Of a stretch of 64,000 nt of DNA, positions 38,508 to 48,498 are shown one piece after another. Source of the stretch: JBNKHG01 sp050290225 (lineage in GTDB: Bacteria; Pseudomonadota; Gammaproteobacteria; Pseudomonadales; Cellvibrionaceae); assembly GCA_050290225.1 (NCBI GenBank), contig JBNKHG010000023.1, positions 6,443 through 70,442 on the forward strand, given 5' to 3'. Both the position numbers and the translations under genes were made by a program. Within the stretch, counting starts at the first letter, position 1. Each line of letters opens with the position of its first letter. A model generated the notes under the pieces. It was not told the origin of the DNA. It searched no databases and worked only from the letters and a program-made list of their open reading frames with translations.

Positions 38508-39692
38508 ATGCTCACCCTGACCTGGTCTCCCAATCAACACCGCTTATACCGATTGGTACTGTTATGTGTGGCAGTGGTATTGACTGCCAACACCCTGCTT
38601 TGTGCCTACCTTTTCAGCCAACACCAACACCGCCAACAGGAAAACCACGCACGGGAATATGGCACCGCCCTGGCCCAAATAGCGGCCCGGCAAGCTGTGG
38701 ACCCGACGCTCACCAATGATCTGGTGAGTCTGCAGGTCATCTTAAAAGAGGTAGCGACAAATCCCCAGGTGGCTGGCGCCACCATTCACGACGTGGAAAA
38801 CAGACTCCTGGTTCAGGGCGGCCACCTTCCCCAGGGCGGCAACAACCGGATGCAACGCAGTTTCAGCGCCCCCATTACCCTGCACAACAGCATTGCCGGC
38901 TATGTCACCGTCACCCTGACACTGAATGGCGAATCCCAAGGCAACCTCTACGGCCAGCTCTTTTGGGCCTGGGCAGCACTTCTGCTGCTGATAGCCGCGG
39001 CAGTGGCATTTTGGCTAAACCGGGAAGATGCTACAGAAGATGCAACACCGGAGCAGGTCATTCCCACCGATCCCAAAACGACGAACTCCGCAGTGCCGGA
39101 GTCCGAGCCACCTGCATCCACCCCCCAGGTGCCTGAAACAAAAACTGAATCCCGCCCGAGTGTCAGCCTGCACCTGAAAATCCACAATTTTGCGCAACTG
39201 CACGATCAACTCAATCGCGGTAGTTTCAAGTCGCTGATCTCCCGTTTCGAACAACAGCTGGTGGGGGTTCACACGCTCTACGGTGGTCGCCTCGATCGAC
39301 CCGGAGTAACCGGTCGCGACCTGAACCTGGACTATGCCGGCAACAGCCTGGACGACTGCAGTTTTCGAGCCCTCTGCAGTGCGCAACTGCTGCTGTCACT
39401 GACCACACAAGTGCAGGGGCCGCAATTGCAGTTGAGCGCCAGTCTTTCCAGTCGTGAGTGCGGCGACGACAATGACACCCCGCTGTGGGATCAAATGCTG
39501 GCAGCCGGCATCAACCCCCAACTTCCAGGCCCCCACCAGGTTTATATTGCGCCCGAGTTGCTCAGTGCGACTCTCGCCAGACAGGTGGATTATACCGCCC
39601 TTCCCGACGGGCAAGGCGCTCGCCTTGAACAGATAAGATCTCCCTACGACGAGCTCCTGACCAGGCAGGAACGCCAGCTGATTGCTCTGTAA
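38508..39692 (+). CDS. AhpA/YtjB-like membrane protein
   Basis: The 394-residue protein has an N-terminal membrane helix (about 16-35), a periplasmic sensor-like domain and a second helix (about 149-169, FWAWAALLLLIAAAVAFWL). The periplasmic domain includes VSLQVILKEVATNPQVAGATIHDVENRLL. A Pro/Thr/Glu-rich linker leads to a cytoplasmic domain of about 180 residues resembling a nucleotidyl-cyclase-like fold without catalytic residues. Placement beside serB matches the AhpA/YtjB (SMP) family. Its role is not established. Confidence 0.75.
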   Translation: MLTLTWSPNQHRLYRLVLLCVAVVLTANTLLCAYLFSQHQHRQQENHAREYGTALAQIAARQAVDPTLTNDLVSLQVILKEVATNPQVAGATIHDVENRLLVQGGHLPQGGNNRMQRSFSAPITLHNSIAGYVTVTLTLNGESQGNLYGQLFWAWAALLLLIAAAVAFWLNREDATEDATPEQVIPTDPKTTNSAVPESEPPASTPQVPETKTESRPSVSLHLKIHNFAQLHDQLNRGSFKSLISRFEQQLVGVHTLYGGRLDRPGVTGRDLNLDYAGNSLDDCSFRALCSAQLLLSLTTQVQGPQLQLSASLSSRECGDDNDTPLWDQMLAAGINPQLPGPHQVYIAPELLSATLARQVDYTALPDGQGARLEQIRSPYDELLTRQERQLIAL

Positions 39693-39743
39693 TTCCTCAA
39701 CAACTGGCGCCAAAACCCCTTTCTAAAACTGACCCATGATAAG

Positions 39744-39757
39744 TGTAAGTACTTACA
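39744..39757. promoter_or_regulatory. 14-bp perfect palindrome upstream of liuR
   Basis: TGTAAGTACTTACA is a perfect palindrome 112 bp before the liuR start. It is close to, but distinct from, the LiuR-like site at 39805-39814. It could be a second regulator site for the liu operon or belong to the end of the preceding gene; the sequence cannot tell. Confidence 0.4.
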
Positions 39758-39798
39758 TATAACCGCGGGCTCCTGCCGCAAAACAGCTTATAACAATC

Positions 39799-39822
39799 TT
39801 TACCTTTACGTAAACGTCAACT
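39799..39822 (+). promoter_or_regulatory. Candidate LiuR operator
   Basis: The palindrome TTTACGTAAA (39805-39814) lies in a wider imperfect repeat of TTTAC and ACGTCAA elements about 55 bp before liuR. LiuR sites described in proteobacteria are TTTACGT/ACGTAAA-type palindromes, and MerR proteins bind inside promoter spacers, as would fit here. Autoregulation of the liu operon is inferred. Confidence 0.55.
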
Positions 39823-39868
39823 GTTGATACATTGACCGCCCTTGAATTCAAATCCTGGATTTCGCGGC

Positions 39869-40270
39869 ATGAACAGCATCGACAAAGATCGCACATACAG
39901 TATTTCAGAACTGGCGCGGGAATTTGACGTCACCACCCGCACCATTCGTTTCTACGAGGACAAGGGGTTACTCAAACCCCGCCGCAATGGCCAAACCCGA
40001 ATCTACTCACCCGGCGACCGGGTGGTCCTCAAACTGGTCCTGCGCGGCAAGCGCCTGGGCCTGACCCTGGACGAGAGTCGCGACATTATTTTCATGTACA
40101 AACCCGGCAAAAGTAACGCCGATCAGCTCCAGAAGTTGATCGACAGCATCCGCGATCGCAAGGCCAAACTGGAGCAACAGAAGCAGGATATCGAAGCCAT
40201 GATGCTTGACCTCCAGGAGTCTGAAAACCGCTGCCTTGAAGCCCTGGAAGCACTGGAAACCAACACTTGA
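39869..40270 (+). CDS. liuR: MerR-family regulator of the leucine/isovalerate operon
   Basis: The 133-residue protein from ATG 39869 has the MerR winged helix ([20 protein letters not shown], then [20 protein letters not shown]). A dimerising helix follows ([20 protein letters not shown]). No metal-binding cysteine loop follows, matching the LiuR type that senses CoA intermediates of branched-chain catabolism. It is the first gene of liuRABCDE. Confidence 0.9.
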   Translation: MNSIDKDRTYSISELAREFDVTTRTIRFYEDKGLLKPRRNGQTRIYSPGDRVVLKLVLRGKRLGLTLDESRDIIFMYKPGKSNADQLQKLIDSIRDRKAKLEQQKQDIEAMMLDLQESENRCLEALEALETNT

Positions 40271-40334
40271 ATTCAACAACCCTTTGCACCCATTACCCGC
40301 TGTACGTTTTAGCCAAAAGGCACAGGAGCACCCG

Positions 40335-41504
40335 ATGAACACAACCTACCCTACCCTTAACTTTGACCTCGGCGAAGATATCGACATGTTGCGCGACTCC
40401 GTCTATCAGTTCTCCCAGAACGAACTGGCTCCGCGCGCCGAAGAGATCGATCGCAATAACGAGTTCCCTATGGACATGTGGCGGAAGTTTGGCGATATGG
40501 GGCTCCTGGGTGTAACGGTGGAAGAGGAATACGGTGGCACAAACATGGGTTACCTGGCCCATGTCATCGCCATGGAGGAGATCTCCAGGGCTTCAGCCTC
40601 GGTCGGCCTTTCTTATGGCGCCCACTCCAACCTCTGCGTCAACCAGATTCGCAAAAACGGCACCCACGAACAGAAACTCAAGTATCTGCCCAAGCTCTGC
40701 TCCGGTGAGCATATTGGAGCCCTGGCCATGTCCGAGCCCAACGCCGGCTCAGATGTGGTCAGTATGAAACTCCGTGCCGAAAAACGCGGCGACAGCTATA
40801 TCCTTAACGGCAACAAGATGTGGATCACCAACGGCCCGGATGCCAACACCTACGTGATCTACGCCAAGACCGATATAGCAGCCCGCTCGCGGGGCATCAC
40901 CGCCTTTATCGTGGAGCGGGACTTTCCCGGCTTCTCACGTCACCAGAAGCTGGACAAATTGGGCATGCGCGGCTCAAACACCTGTGAGCTGGTGTTTGAG
41001 GACTGTGAAGTACCCGCCGGGAACGTGCTCGGCAACGAGGGCGACGGCGTCAAGGTGTTGATGAGCGGCCTCGACTATGAACGCACTGTCCTCTCGGGTG
41101 GGCCGGTTGGGCTTATGCAGGCGTGCATGGATATCGTTTTGCCCTATATTCACGATCGCAAACAGTTCGGCCAGTCCATTGGTGAGTTTCAGCTGATGCA
41201 GGGCAAGGTGGCGGATATGTACGCTGACCTCAACGCCTCCCGCGCTTATCTGTATGCCGTAGCCAAAGCCTGTGACCGCGGCGAAGAGAGCCGCAAGGAC
41301 GCCGCCGCCGTCATCCTCTACACCGCTGAAAAAGCTACCCAGATGGCGCTGCAGGCGATCCAGGTCCTCGGCGGCAACGGTTATATCAACGAATTCCCCA
41401 CCGGCCGTTTACTGCGCGATGCCAAACTTTACGAAATCGGCGCCGGCACCTCGGAGATCCGCCGTATGCTGATCGGACGGGAACTGTTCAACGAAACAAA
41501 GTGA
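40335..41504 (+). CDS. liuA: Isovaleryl-CoA dehydrogenase
   Basis: ATG 40335 has CAGGAG upstream and gives 389 residues. It has the FAD acyl-CoA dehydrogenase fold: [23 protein letters not shown] and [13 protein letters not shown]. The catalytic Glu is in the helix segment [14 protein letters not shown], where isovaleryl-CoA dehydrogenases place it, unlike most relatives. It oxidises isovaleryl-CoA to 3-methylcrotonyl-CoA. It is 64 bp downstream of liuR. Confidence 0.95.
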   Translation: MNTTYPTLNFDLGEDIDMLRDSVYQFSQNELAPRAEEIDRNNEFPMDMWRKFGDMGLLGVTVEEEYGGTNMGYLAHVIAMEEISRASASVGLSYGAHSNLCVNQIRKNGTHEQKLKYLPKLCSGEHIGALAMSEPNAGSDVVSMKLRAEKRGDSYILNGNKMWITNGPDANTYVIYAKTDIAARSRGITAFIVERDFPGFSRHQKLDKLGMRGSNTCELVFEDCEVPAGNVLGNEGDGVKVLMSGLDYERTVLSGGPVGLMQACMDIVLPYIHDRKQFGQSIGEFQLMQGKVADMYADLNASRAYLYAVAKACDRGEESRKDAAAVILYTAEKATQMALQAIQVLGGNGYINEFPTGRLLRDAKLYEIGAGTSEIRRMLIGRELFNETK

Positions 41505-41541
41505 ATTCAGTCGCCAAGCACCAGTGACCAGAGACTCGCCC

Positions 41542-43143
41542 ATGATTAAGTCGAAAGTGAATATGCGCAGCGAAGATTTCGCCGCTAACAGCGATCATAT
41601 GCAGGCCCAGGTGAATGACCTGCGAGCCAAACTGGAACAGATCAAACTCGGCGGCGGCGACAAGGCCCGCGAACGCCACCTGGCCCGTGGCAAACTGCTA
41701 CCCCGGGACCGCGTCAACGCCCTGCTAGATCCCGGCTCGCCGTTTTTGGAGCTGTCGCAGTTGGCTGCCTGGGAAGTGTATGAGGACTATGTGCCCGCTG
41801 CAGGCATGATTGCCGGTATCGGTCGCGTCAGCGGCCAGGAGTGCATGATCGTTGCCAACGATGCCACCGTAAAGGGTGGCACCTACTACCCGCTGACGGT
41901 AAAAAAACACCTGCGAGCCCAGGCCATTGCCGCCCAGAACAACCTGCCCTGCATCTACCTGGTGGACTCCGGCGGTGCCAACCTGCCGCGTCAGGACGAG
42001 GTTTTCCCGGACCGGGAACACTTCGGCCGCATATTCTTCAACCAAGCCAATATGTCGGCCCTGCAGATTCCACAGATCGCTGTGGTCATGGGTTCCTGTA
42101 CCGCCGGTGGCGCCTATGTACCGGCCATGGCGGACGAGTCCATTATCGTTAAACAACAGGGCACGATTTTCCTCGGCGGACCGCCGCTGGTGAAGGCCGC
42201 CACCGGTGAGGTGGTCACCGCCGAAGAACTCGGCGGTGCCGACGTACACTGCCGCACCTCAGGCGTGTCAGACCACTTCGCCCAGAACGATCACCACGCC
42301 CTGCAGTTGGCTCGCCAGGCGGTGTCGCACCTCAACCGGGTCAAACCCGGGCAATGCGACATCAAACCGGTGGTGGAACCCGCCTACGACCCGACAGAGA
42401 TCTACGGCATCATCCCGAAGGATGCCCGCCAGCCTTACGATGTCCGCGAAGTCATTGCCCGTATTGTCGACGGTTCCAATTTCGATGAGTTCAAGGCGCT
42501 CTACGGCACCACACTGGTGTGCGGCTTTGCCAACATCTACGGTTACCCGGTGGGGATCGTCGCCAACAACGGCATTCTGTTTGGAGAAAGCGCTCAGAAG
42601 GGTGCTCACTTCGTGGAGCTTTGCGCCCAGCGCAAAATTCCGCTGGTGTTCCTGCAAAACATCACCGGTTTCATGGTCGGCAAACAGTACGAAGCCGAGG
42701 GTATCGCCAAACATGGCGCCAAGATGGTCACTGCCGTAGCCTGTGCCCAGGTGCCCAAACTGACGGTATTGATTGGCGGTTCCTTTGGCGCAGGCAACTA
42801 CGGTATGTGTGGCCGCGCCTATGACCCCCGCTTCCTCTTCATGTGGCCCAATGCCCGCATTTCGGTCATGGGCGGCGAGCAGGCCGCCGGGGTTCTCGCC
42901 CAGGTCAAGCGAGACCAGCTGGCAAAAGAGGGCACCGCGTGGAGCACCGGGGAAGAGGCCGCTTTCAAGCAGCCGGTAATTGATAAGTATGAGCAGCAGG
43001 GCCACCCCTACTATGCCTCGGCGCGGTTGTGGGACGACGGCGTGATCGACCCGGCGGACACACGCATGGTGCTGGGACTGTCCCTGTCCGCCACCTTCAA
43101 CAAGCCTATCGAAGACACCCGCTTTGGCGTCTTCAGAATGTAA
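41542..43143 (+). CDS. liuB: Methylcrotonyl-CoA carboxylase, carboxyltransferase (beta) subunit
   Basis: The 533-residue carboxyltransferase (from ATG 41542; a GTG at 41524 is the alternative) closely follows the MCC beta pattern. Visible motifs are [60 protein letters not shown] and [18 protein letters not shown]. It moves CO2 from biotin on LiuD to 3-methylcrotonyl-CoA. It is translated in the same operon as liuA, 37 bp downstream. Confidence 0.96.
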   Translation: MIKSKVNMRSEDFAANSDHMQAQVNDLRAKLEQIKLGGGDKARERHLARGKLLPRDRVNALLDPGSPFLELSQLAAWEVYEDYVPAAGMIAGIGRVSGQECMIVANDATVKGGTYYPLTVKKHLRAQAIAAQNNLPCIYLVDSGGANLPRQDEVFPDREHFGRIFFNQANMSALQIPQIAVVMGSCTAGGAYVPAMADESIIVKQQGTIFLGGPPLVKAATGEVVTAEELGGADVHCRTSGVSDHFAQNDHHALQLARQAVSHLNRVKPGQCDIKPVVEPAYDPTEIYGIIPKDARQPYDVREVIARIVDGSNFDEFKALYGTTLVCGFANIYGYPVGIVANNGILFGESAQKGAHFVELCAQRKIPLVFLQNITGFMVGKQYEAEGIAKHGAKMVTAVACAQVPKLTVLIGGSFGAGNYGMCGRAYDPRFLFMWPNARISVMGGEQAAGVLAQVKRDQLAKEGTAWSTGEEAAFKQPVIDKYEQQGHPYYASARLWDDGVIDPADTRMVLGLSLSATFNKPIEDTRFGVFRM

Positions 43144-43167
43144 TCAACGATGGTTTTGGAGAAAACT

Positions 43168-43959
43168 ATGACACAGACAATTTCCGTTACCATCGATGAT
43201 CGCGGCGTCGGCTTCGTGACCATGAACAACCCGGACAAGCACAACGCCTTTGACGATGGCATTATCGCCGAACTGACCACAGCCTTTGAACAACTCGGCG
43301 CCAATGAAAGCGTCCGCGTGGTGGTGCTGGCGGCCGAGGGCAAAAGCTTTTCTGCCGGCGCCGACCTCAACTGGATGAAGCGCATGGCCACCTACGGTTA
43401 CGAGGAAAACCTGCGCGACGCCAACGCCCTGGCGAAAATGTTAAAAACCCTCAACTTCCTGCCCAAGCCCACCATCGCCCGGGTGCAGGGTGCGGCGTTT
43501 GGCGGCGCCGTGGGACTGGTCAGCTGCTGCGATATGGCCGTGGCTGTTCCGAGGGCCAGCTTCTGTCTCAGCGAAGTGAAAATCGGTTTGATTCCCGCCA
43601 CCATCAGCCCCTATGTGGTAGCCGCCATCGGCAACCGCGCCGCGCGCCGCTACTTTACCACCGCCGAACGTTTCTCCGCCGAAACGGCACTGAGTCTTGG
43701 GCTGGTCAGCACCCTGGTGGAAGAAGCGCAGCTCGACAGCGAAATCGAGATGCTGGTCAACAGTCTGTTGGCCAACAGCCCCGCCGCCATCAAAGCCGCC
43801 AAACAGCTGGTTTTCGATGTGGCCGAGCGGGAAGTCAGCGACGCGCTTATCGCCGATACCAGCGAGCGCATTGCCGCCATTCGCGTCTCACCCGAGGGGC
43901 AGGAGGGCTTGAGCGCCTTTTTGGAAAAACGTCGCGCCAACTGGATCCAGGCCCTCTAA
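43168..43959 (+). CDS. liuC: Methylglutaconyl-CoA hydratase (enoyl-CoA hydratase family)
   Basis: ATG 43168 has GGAG upstream and gives 263 residues; an ATG at 43150 is possible. The crotonase fold has oxyanion-hole segments FSAGADLNWMKRM and RVQGAAFGGAVGLVSCCD and the acid/base region SEVKIGLIPATISPYV. Between liuB and liuD it must hydrate 3-methylglutaconyl-CoA to HMG-CoA. Confidence 0.93.
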   Translation: MTQTISVTIDDRGVGFVTMNNPDKHNAFDDGIIAELTTAFEQLGANESVRVVVLAAEGKSFSAGADLNWMKRMATYGYEENLRDANALAKMLKTLNFLPKPTIARVQGAAFGGAVGLVSCCDMAVAVPRASFCLSEVKIGLIPATISPYVVAAIGNRAARRYFTTAERFSAETALSLGLVSTLVEEAQLDSEIEMLVNSLLANSPAAIKAAKQLVFDVAEREVSDALIADTSERIAAIRVSPEGQEGLSAFLEKRRANWIQAL

Positions 43960-43977
43960 ACATTCAGGAGCAGCCAC

Positions 43978-45999
43978 ATGTTTAACAAAATTCTGATCGC
44001 CAATCGTGGTGAAATTGCCTGCCGTGTGATGCGCACCGCACGCAAACTGGGTGTACGCACAGTTGCTGTCTACAGTGACGCCGATCGCGATGCCCTGCAT
44101 GTTCATATGGCCGACGAAGCGGTGCATATCGGCGCCGCGCCTTCCCGCGAATCCTACCTGCTGTCGGACCGAGTGATTGAAGCCGCCTTGAAAACCGGTG
44201 CCCAGGCCATTCACCCGGGCTACGGCTTTCTTTCGGAAAACGCCGCCTTTTGCAATGCCTGCAAAGCTAACGGGATTGTGTTTATCGGGCCACCGGTGCG
44301 CGCCATCGAAGCCATGGGTTCCAAGTCCGCCGCTAAAACCATTATGGGAAAAGCGGAGGTACCACTGGTGCCGGGCTATCACGGTGACGACCAAAACCGC
44401 GACGTGTTAAAGGCCGCCGCCGACAAGATGGGCTACCCGGTGTTGTCAAAAGCCGCCGCCGGTGGCGGCGGCAAGGGCATGCGCCAGGTTTGGCGTGAGT
44501 CCGAGTTCGATGAGGCCCTGGCCGCCGCCAAGCGAGAAGCTCTCAATGGTTTTGGCGATGACACCATGCTGGTGGAAAAATACCTGACCCAACCGCGTCA
44601 TGTGGAAATCCAGGTGTTTTGCGACCGGCATGGCAATGCCGTCTACCTGTTCGAGCGCGACTGCTCGGTGCAGCGTCGCCACCAGAAGGTGATCGAGGAA
44701 GCCCCAGCGCCCGGCATGACCCCCGAACTCCGCCAGGCCATGGGCGAGGCCGCGATCCGTGCCGCCCAGGCCATCGACTACCAGGGTGCCGGCACAGTGG
44801 AATTCCTGCTGGATCAGGACGGTTCATTTTACTTTATGGAAATGAACACCCGCCTGCAGGTGGAGCACCCGGTCACGGAAATGATCAGTGGCCAGGATCT
44901 GGTGGAGTGGCAGCTCCGGGTCGCTGCCGGCGAACGCCTGCCCGCAACCCAGGATCAACTGACGCTGAAGGGTCACGCCTTTGAGGCACGTATTTACGCT
45001 GAAGACCCCGATAATGATTTTCTGCCGGTGACCGGCACCCTGTCTTACCTGCAAGCGCCACCAACCGACGCCCATGTACGGGTGGACACAGGCGTGCGCC
45101 AGGGCGACGAGGTCAGCGTCTACTACGACCCCATGATTGCCAAACTCATCGTCTGGGCTGAGGATCGCAACAAAGCCCTGCAGCGACTGATCAAAGCGCT
45201 GAGCGAATACCGCATCAGCGGCATGAAAACCAATATCGATTTTCTCTACAACCTGGCGAGCAGCACGCCATTCAGGGCGGGCGACCTGGACACCGGCTTT
45301 ATCGAAAAACACCAGGCCGCCATCTTCCGTGACAGTCAGCAGGACCTGAGCCGAGACCTGCCGTTGGCCGCGCTCTACCTGGTGCTGGACCAGGCCCGCG
45401 AGGCCGAGAGTCGTGCCGCTGCCAGCAGTGACCCCAGCTCGCCCTGGCACAGCACCAACGCCTGGCGGCTGAACGAACCCCATATGCACCGACTGGCGCT
45501 GCTACTCCATGAACAGCAATACCCGGTGACGGTTGAGCAACTGGCCAGCGGCAGTGCCACCCGCTACGCCATCCGCTATACGCTGGATAACGAAGAGCAA
45601 ACTGTACATGCCCAGGGCAAGCTGGACGGCAATCAGTTACTCGCCAACCTGGACGGTTACCAACTGCGAGCCCAGGTGGCGGAACACGATGGCAGCTATA
45701 GTCTCTACACCCAGGATTCAGCGTTGGCCTTTGGTCTGGCGCAACCGGATTTAGGCGATATTGAAGCGGATGCTGGCGACGCAGGACTGACCGCGCCCAT
45801 GAACGGCACCATGGTCACTCTGCTGGTCGAGGTCGGCGCGGAGGTGAAGAAAGACGATGCCCTGTTGGTGATGGAGGCGATGAAGATGGAACACACCATT
45901 CGCGCTCCCGCCGACGGTACGGTAGAGGAATTTTACTACCAGCCAGGTGATCTGGTGGATGGTGGAGCCCAGTTGGTGGACTTTAGAATCGCGGATTAA
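43978..45999 (+). CDS. liuD: Methylcrotonyl-CoA carboxylase, biotin-containing (alpha) subunit
   Basis: The 673-residue protein has an N-terminal biotin carboxylase (FNKILIANRGEIACRVMRTA, AAAGGGGKGMR, FMEMNTRLQVEHPVTE). A central linker domain is followed by a C-terminal biotinyl domain with VMEAMKMEH, biotin attachment at Lys636. It carboxylates its own biotin with bicarbonate and ATP and partners LiuB. The biotin it requires could come from the bio operon in this window. Confidence 0.96.
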   Translation: MFNKILIANRGEIACRVMRTARKLGVRTVAVYSDADRDALHVHMADEAVHIGAAPSRESYLLSDRVIEAALKTGAQAIHPGYGFLSENAAFCNACKANGIVFIGPPVRAIEAMGSKSAAKTIMGKAEVPLVPGYHGDDQNRDVLKAAADKMGYPVLSKAAAGGGGKGMRQVWRESEFDEALAAAKREALNGFGDDTMLVEKYLTQPRHVEIQVFCDRHGNAVYLFERDCSVQRRHQKVIEEAPAPGMTPELRQAMGEAAIRAAQAIDYQGAGTVEFLLDQDGSFYFMEMNTRLQVEHPVTEMISGQDLVEWQLRVAAGERLPATQDQLTLKGHAFEARIYAEDPDNDFLPVTGTLSYLQAPPTDAHVRVDTGVRQGDEVSVYYDPMIAKLIVWAEDRNKALQRLIKALSEYRISGMKTNIDFLYNLASSTPFRAGDLDTGFIEKHQAAIFRDSQQDLSRDLPLAALYLVLDQAREAESRAAASSDPSSPWHSTNAWRLNEPHMHRLALLLHEQQYPVTVEQLASGSATRYAIRYTLDNEEQTVHAQGKLDGNQLLANLDGYQLRAQVAEHDGSYSLYTQDSALAFGLAQPDLGDIEADAGDAGLTAPMNGTMVTLLVEVGAEVKKDDALLVMEAMKMEHTIRAPADGTVEEFYYQPGDLVDGGAQLVDFRIAD

Positions 46000-46020
46000 A
46001 ATGGGGTTTGAGATCAGTTT

Positions 46021-46115
46021 TGTGCCAAAAGCGGACTCTTGCGGCTTGCGGCTTGCGGCTTCAAGCGGCAAGCCACAAGTATTCGTGGCACGTCGGTTCG
46101 TCCGCTTGTGGCACA
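46021..46115. repeat. Nested inverted-repeat element between liuD and liuE
   Basis: Outer arms TGTGCCAAAAGCGGAC (46021-46036) and GTCCGCTTGTGGCACA (46100-46115) match at 15 of 16 positions. An inner near-palindrome GGCTTGCGGCTT/AAGCGGCAAGCC (46050-46061 and 46063-46074) is preceded by repeated CTTGCGG units. The 95-bp cassette looks like a REP- or MITE-type insertion in the operon. A long upstream frame that would extend liuE through it is therefore not credible. Confidence 0.75.
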
Positions 46116-46161
46116 ACAAAGACAAAACAAAAACATGTTAAACAACCAAACAGATAGAACT

Positions 46162-47064
46162 ATGAAGCTACCAAAGAAAGTCCGTATCGTAGAAGTCGGC
46201 CCCCGCGACGGGCTGCAAAACGAAAAGCAACCCATTGATGCAGCCACCAAAATAGCGCTCATCGAAAAACTGACCGACGCCGGCCTCCGCTATATCGAAG
46301 CAGGCAGTTTCGTCAATCCCAAATGGGTACCGCAAATGGCGGGCAGCGAAGAGATCTTTGAAAACGTATCGCGGAAGGAGGGCGTCACCTATGCCGCCCT
46401 TACCCCCAACATGAAAGGCTTTGAACGCGCCCTCCAGGCCAGTGCCGACGAAGTGGCTATCTTCGCTGCCGCCTCCGAAGCCTTCAGCCAAAAAAATATC
46501 AACTGCTCCATTGCCGAAAGCCTGGCACGTTTCGAACCCATCATGGAAGCCGCCAAAACAAAACAGATTCCGGTACGCGGCTATATCTCATGCGTGGTAG
46601 GCTGCCCCTACGAGGGCGAGATCGAGCCGGTAAAGGTACGCGAAGTCAGCGAGCGCCTGTTCGCCATGGGCTGTTACGAAATCTCCCTCGGTGACACCAT
46701 TGGTGTCGGCACCCCCGCCGGTGTCACCCGTATGATCGAGACCACTGCCGAAGCGGTGCCAGTGGAAAAGCTGGCGGTTCACCTGCACGATACCTACGGC
46801 CAGGCATTGGCCAATATCTTTGCCGCCCTGCAACTGGGAATCGGCGTAATAGACAGTTCGATTGCCGGTCTCGGCGGTTGCCCCTACGCCAAAGGAGCCT
46901 CCGGCAACGTCGCCACCGAGGACGTGGTCTATATGCTCAACGGCCTCGGGATCGAGCACGGTGTGGACCTGGAAAAACTGTTGGACGCCGGCGCCTTTAT
47001 CACTGAGAAATTGCAACGCGCGACCGGCTCCAAAGTCGCACAGGCCAAACGTGGTGGCTGCTGA
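46162..47064 (+). CDS. liuE: Hydroxymethylglutaryl-CoA lyase
   Basis: The 300-residue TIM-barrel enzyme begins [21 protein letters not shown]. It has [25 protein letters not shown] and the catalytic-cysteine loop [19 protein letters not shown]. It splits HMG-CoA to acetoacetate and acetyl-CoA, ending leucine degradation. ATG 46162 fits homologous length; ATG 46135 is the alternative. Ribosome site is weak in either case. Confidence 0.95.
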   Translation: MKLPKKVRIVEVGPRDGLQNEKQPIDAATKIALIEKLTDAGLRYIEAGSFVNPKWVPQMAGSEEIFENVSRKEGVTYAALTPNMKGFERALQASADEVAIFAAASEAFSQKNINCSIAESLARFEPIMEAAKTKQIPVRGYISCVVGCPYEGEIEPVKVREVSERLFAMGCYEISLGDTIGVGTPAGVTRMIETTAEAVPVEKLAVHLHDTYGQALANIFAALQLGIGVIDSSIAGLGGCPYAKGASGNVATEDVVYMLNGLGIEHGVDLEKLLDAGAFITEKLQRATGSKVAQAKRGGC

Positions 47065-47084
47065 GTTTTAATGCGGGTGGCGCC

Positions 47085-47312
47085 TCAGGTGAATGGGATT
47101 TCCCGACCTTCAAAGCTGGCCGCCAACTCATCGAGGTCGGCACATGTGCGGTCAAAACCGCCATCTTTCTCCGGGGTGTAGCTGGCTATTACAGAGGTTG
47201 AACCCCGGTAGAGGCGTGCCCGTACCCCTGCCACTGCCCCGGATTTCAGGCGATTTAAAAAGCGCGTCGCCACCTGTGCGGACTCAAACCCGTAGACGAT
47301 CTGGTTTTCCAT
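47085..47312 (-). CDS. Small conserved-looking hypothetical protein
   Basis: The 75-residue acidic/mixed protein (IVYGFESAQVATRFLNRLKS, then GVRARLYRGSTSVIASYTP) begins with ATG 47312. It has no signal or membrane segment. The pattern of a beta-strand, a helix and two strands suggests a small ferredoxin-like or SPOR-like fold, which is inference only. It stands alone between convergent liuE and divergent ppk2. Confidence 0.6.
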   Translation of the reverse strand: MENQIVYGFESAQVATRFLNRLKSGAVAGVRARLYRGSTSVIASYTPEKDGGFDRTCADLDELAASFEGREIPFT

Positions 47313-47386
47313 CGTTGTATCACTGACTGAATTGAAAACGCGCGCAGTTTACCCGCCGCTTGTCTTCCTGGAAAGGGCGTTCTATC

Positions 47387-48250
47387 GTGTCTTTTACCAC
47401 GCCGAGTAAAGCACCACCGGACTCCCCTATGCTAAAACCCAGCGAGATAAAGCTTGTTGCCAACCCTCCAGCGCTGACCGACCTGGATATGGACAATGCC
47501 AGGATCAGTGACAAGCAAACCTACAAGGAGACGCTCAGCACCCTGAAAAAACGCATCCTGACAGTGCAGCAAGCCTACTATCATCAAAATCGCCGGGTGA
47601 TCATCGTGTTTGAGGGCTGGGACGCCAGCGGCAAGGGCGGGGCTATCCGCCAGCTTACCGAAAAGCTCGACCCACGCGGTTTCACAGTCCACCCCATCGC
47701 CGCACCCGAGCCTCACGAAAAGGGGCGCCACTACCTCTACCGCTTCCAGACACGTTTGCCCAAGCCCGGACGTATCGCCATTTTTGACCGCTCCTACTAC
47801 GGCAGGGTGCTGGTGGAACGGGTCGAAGGCCTGGCCAGCGACTGGGAATGGCAGCGCGCCTACCAGGAGTTGAACGAGTTTGAGCGCCAACTCACCGACG
47901 ACGGTGTGCGTATCGTCAAATTGTTTTTACATATCACCAAGGAAGAGCAGCGGCGACGTTTCCTGGAGCGGCTCAACAACCCGCTCAAACACTGGAAACT
48001 TTCGACTGAAGATCTTCGCAACCGGAAAAAGTGGGCGGCTTACGAGCAAGCCACCGGCGATATGTTTCGCTACACAGCCACCGAGACCGCCCCCTGGCAT
48101 TTAATCGCGGGCAATCACAAATGGTACGCCCGCACTCGCGTACTGGACATTATTGCCTCCACCCTGGAAGCGGGTGTCGATACCAGCCCTCAACCCATCG
48201 CCCCCGAGTTGGTCGCAGAAGCCATTCGGGAGTTGGGGGACGAAGACTAG
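47387..48250 (+). CDS. ppk2: Polyphosphate kinase 2 family protein
   Basis: The protein of about 287 residues has a P-loop kinase fold with Walker A FEGWDASGKGGAIRQL and Walker B/lid FDRSYYGRVLVERVEG. The PPK2 C-terminal motif KHWKLSTEDLRNRKKW is also present. It transfers phosphate between polyphosphate and nucleotides; the single-domain form fits class I or III. GTG 47387 (AAAGGG upstream) is chosen; ATG 47429 and TTG 47360 remain possible. Class and direction cannot be fixed from sequence. Confidence 0.88.
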   Translation: MSFTTPSKAPPDSPMLKPSEIKLVANPPALTDLDMDNARISDKQTYKETLSTLKKRILTVQQAYYHQNRRVIIVFEGWDASGKGGAIRQLTEKLDPRGFTVHPIAAPEPHEKGRHYLYRFQTRLPKPGRIAIFDRSYYGRVLVERVEGLASDWEWQRAYQELNEFERQLTDDGVRIVKLFLHITKEEQRRRFLERLNNPLKHWKLSTEDLRNRKKWAAYEQATGDMFRYTATETAPWHLIAGNHKWYARTRVLDIIASTLEAGVDTSPQPIAPELVAEAIRELGDED

Positions 48251-48299
48251 TACTCCTTCAAAGTGATATTGACGGATATAGGTATGTAGGCTTCGATCC

Positions 48300-48444
48300 G
48301 GCCTGAGTGGCAGGGGTGCCTTCAGAAACACGCCGTGAACCCTCCCTGGACCCAAAGACTCGTTGCACTCGCGGGGCCGGCCCGGGGCTCGGGCGCGACG
48401 TCCTGTCGCGCACGGTTTCCGAAGGCACCCCTGCTACTCAGGCC
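48300..48444. repeat. Long inverted-repeat element between ppk2 and trmO
   Basis: Arms of 24 bp (48300-48323 and 48421-48444) pair fully if one G-U is allowed. A second internal hairpin CGCGAC/GTCGCG lies near 48394-48410, and partly complementary AGAAAC and GGTTTCC continue the outer stem. The 145-bp cassette sits between convergent genes and resembles the dispersed extragenic palindromes of marine gammaproteobacteria. It could also terminate both genes. Confidence 0.75.
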
Positions 48445-48498
48445 TCACATCGCAGTCGATTCACAGCACTAATGTGTCTTTATCAAATTGAAAGAACA

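Noticed and set aside
46039..46161. N-terminal extension of HMG-CoA lyase
   Set aside because: It reads through the nested repeat element and has no similarity to the family N-terminus.
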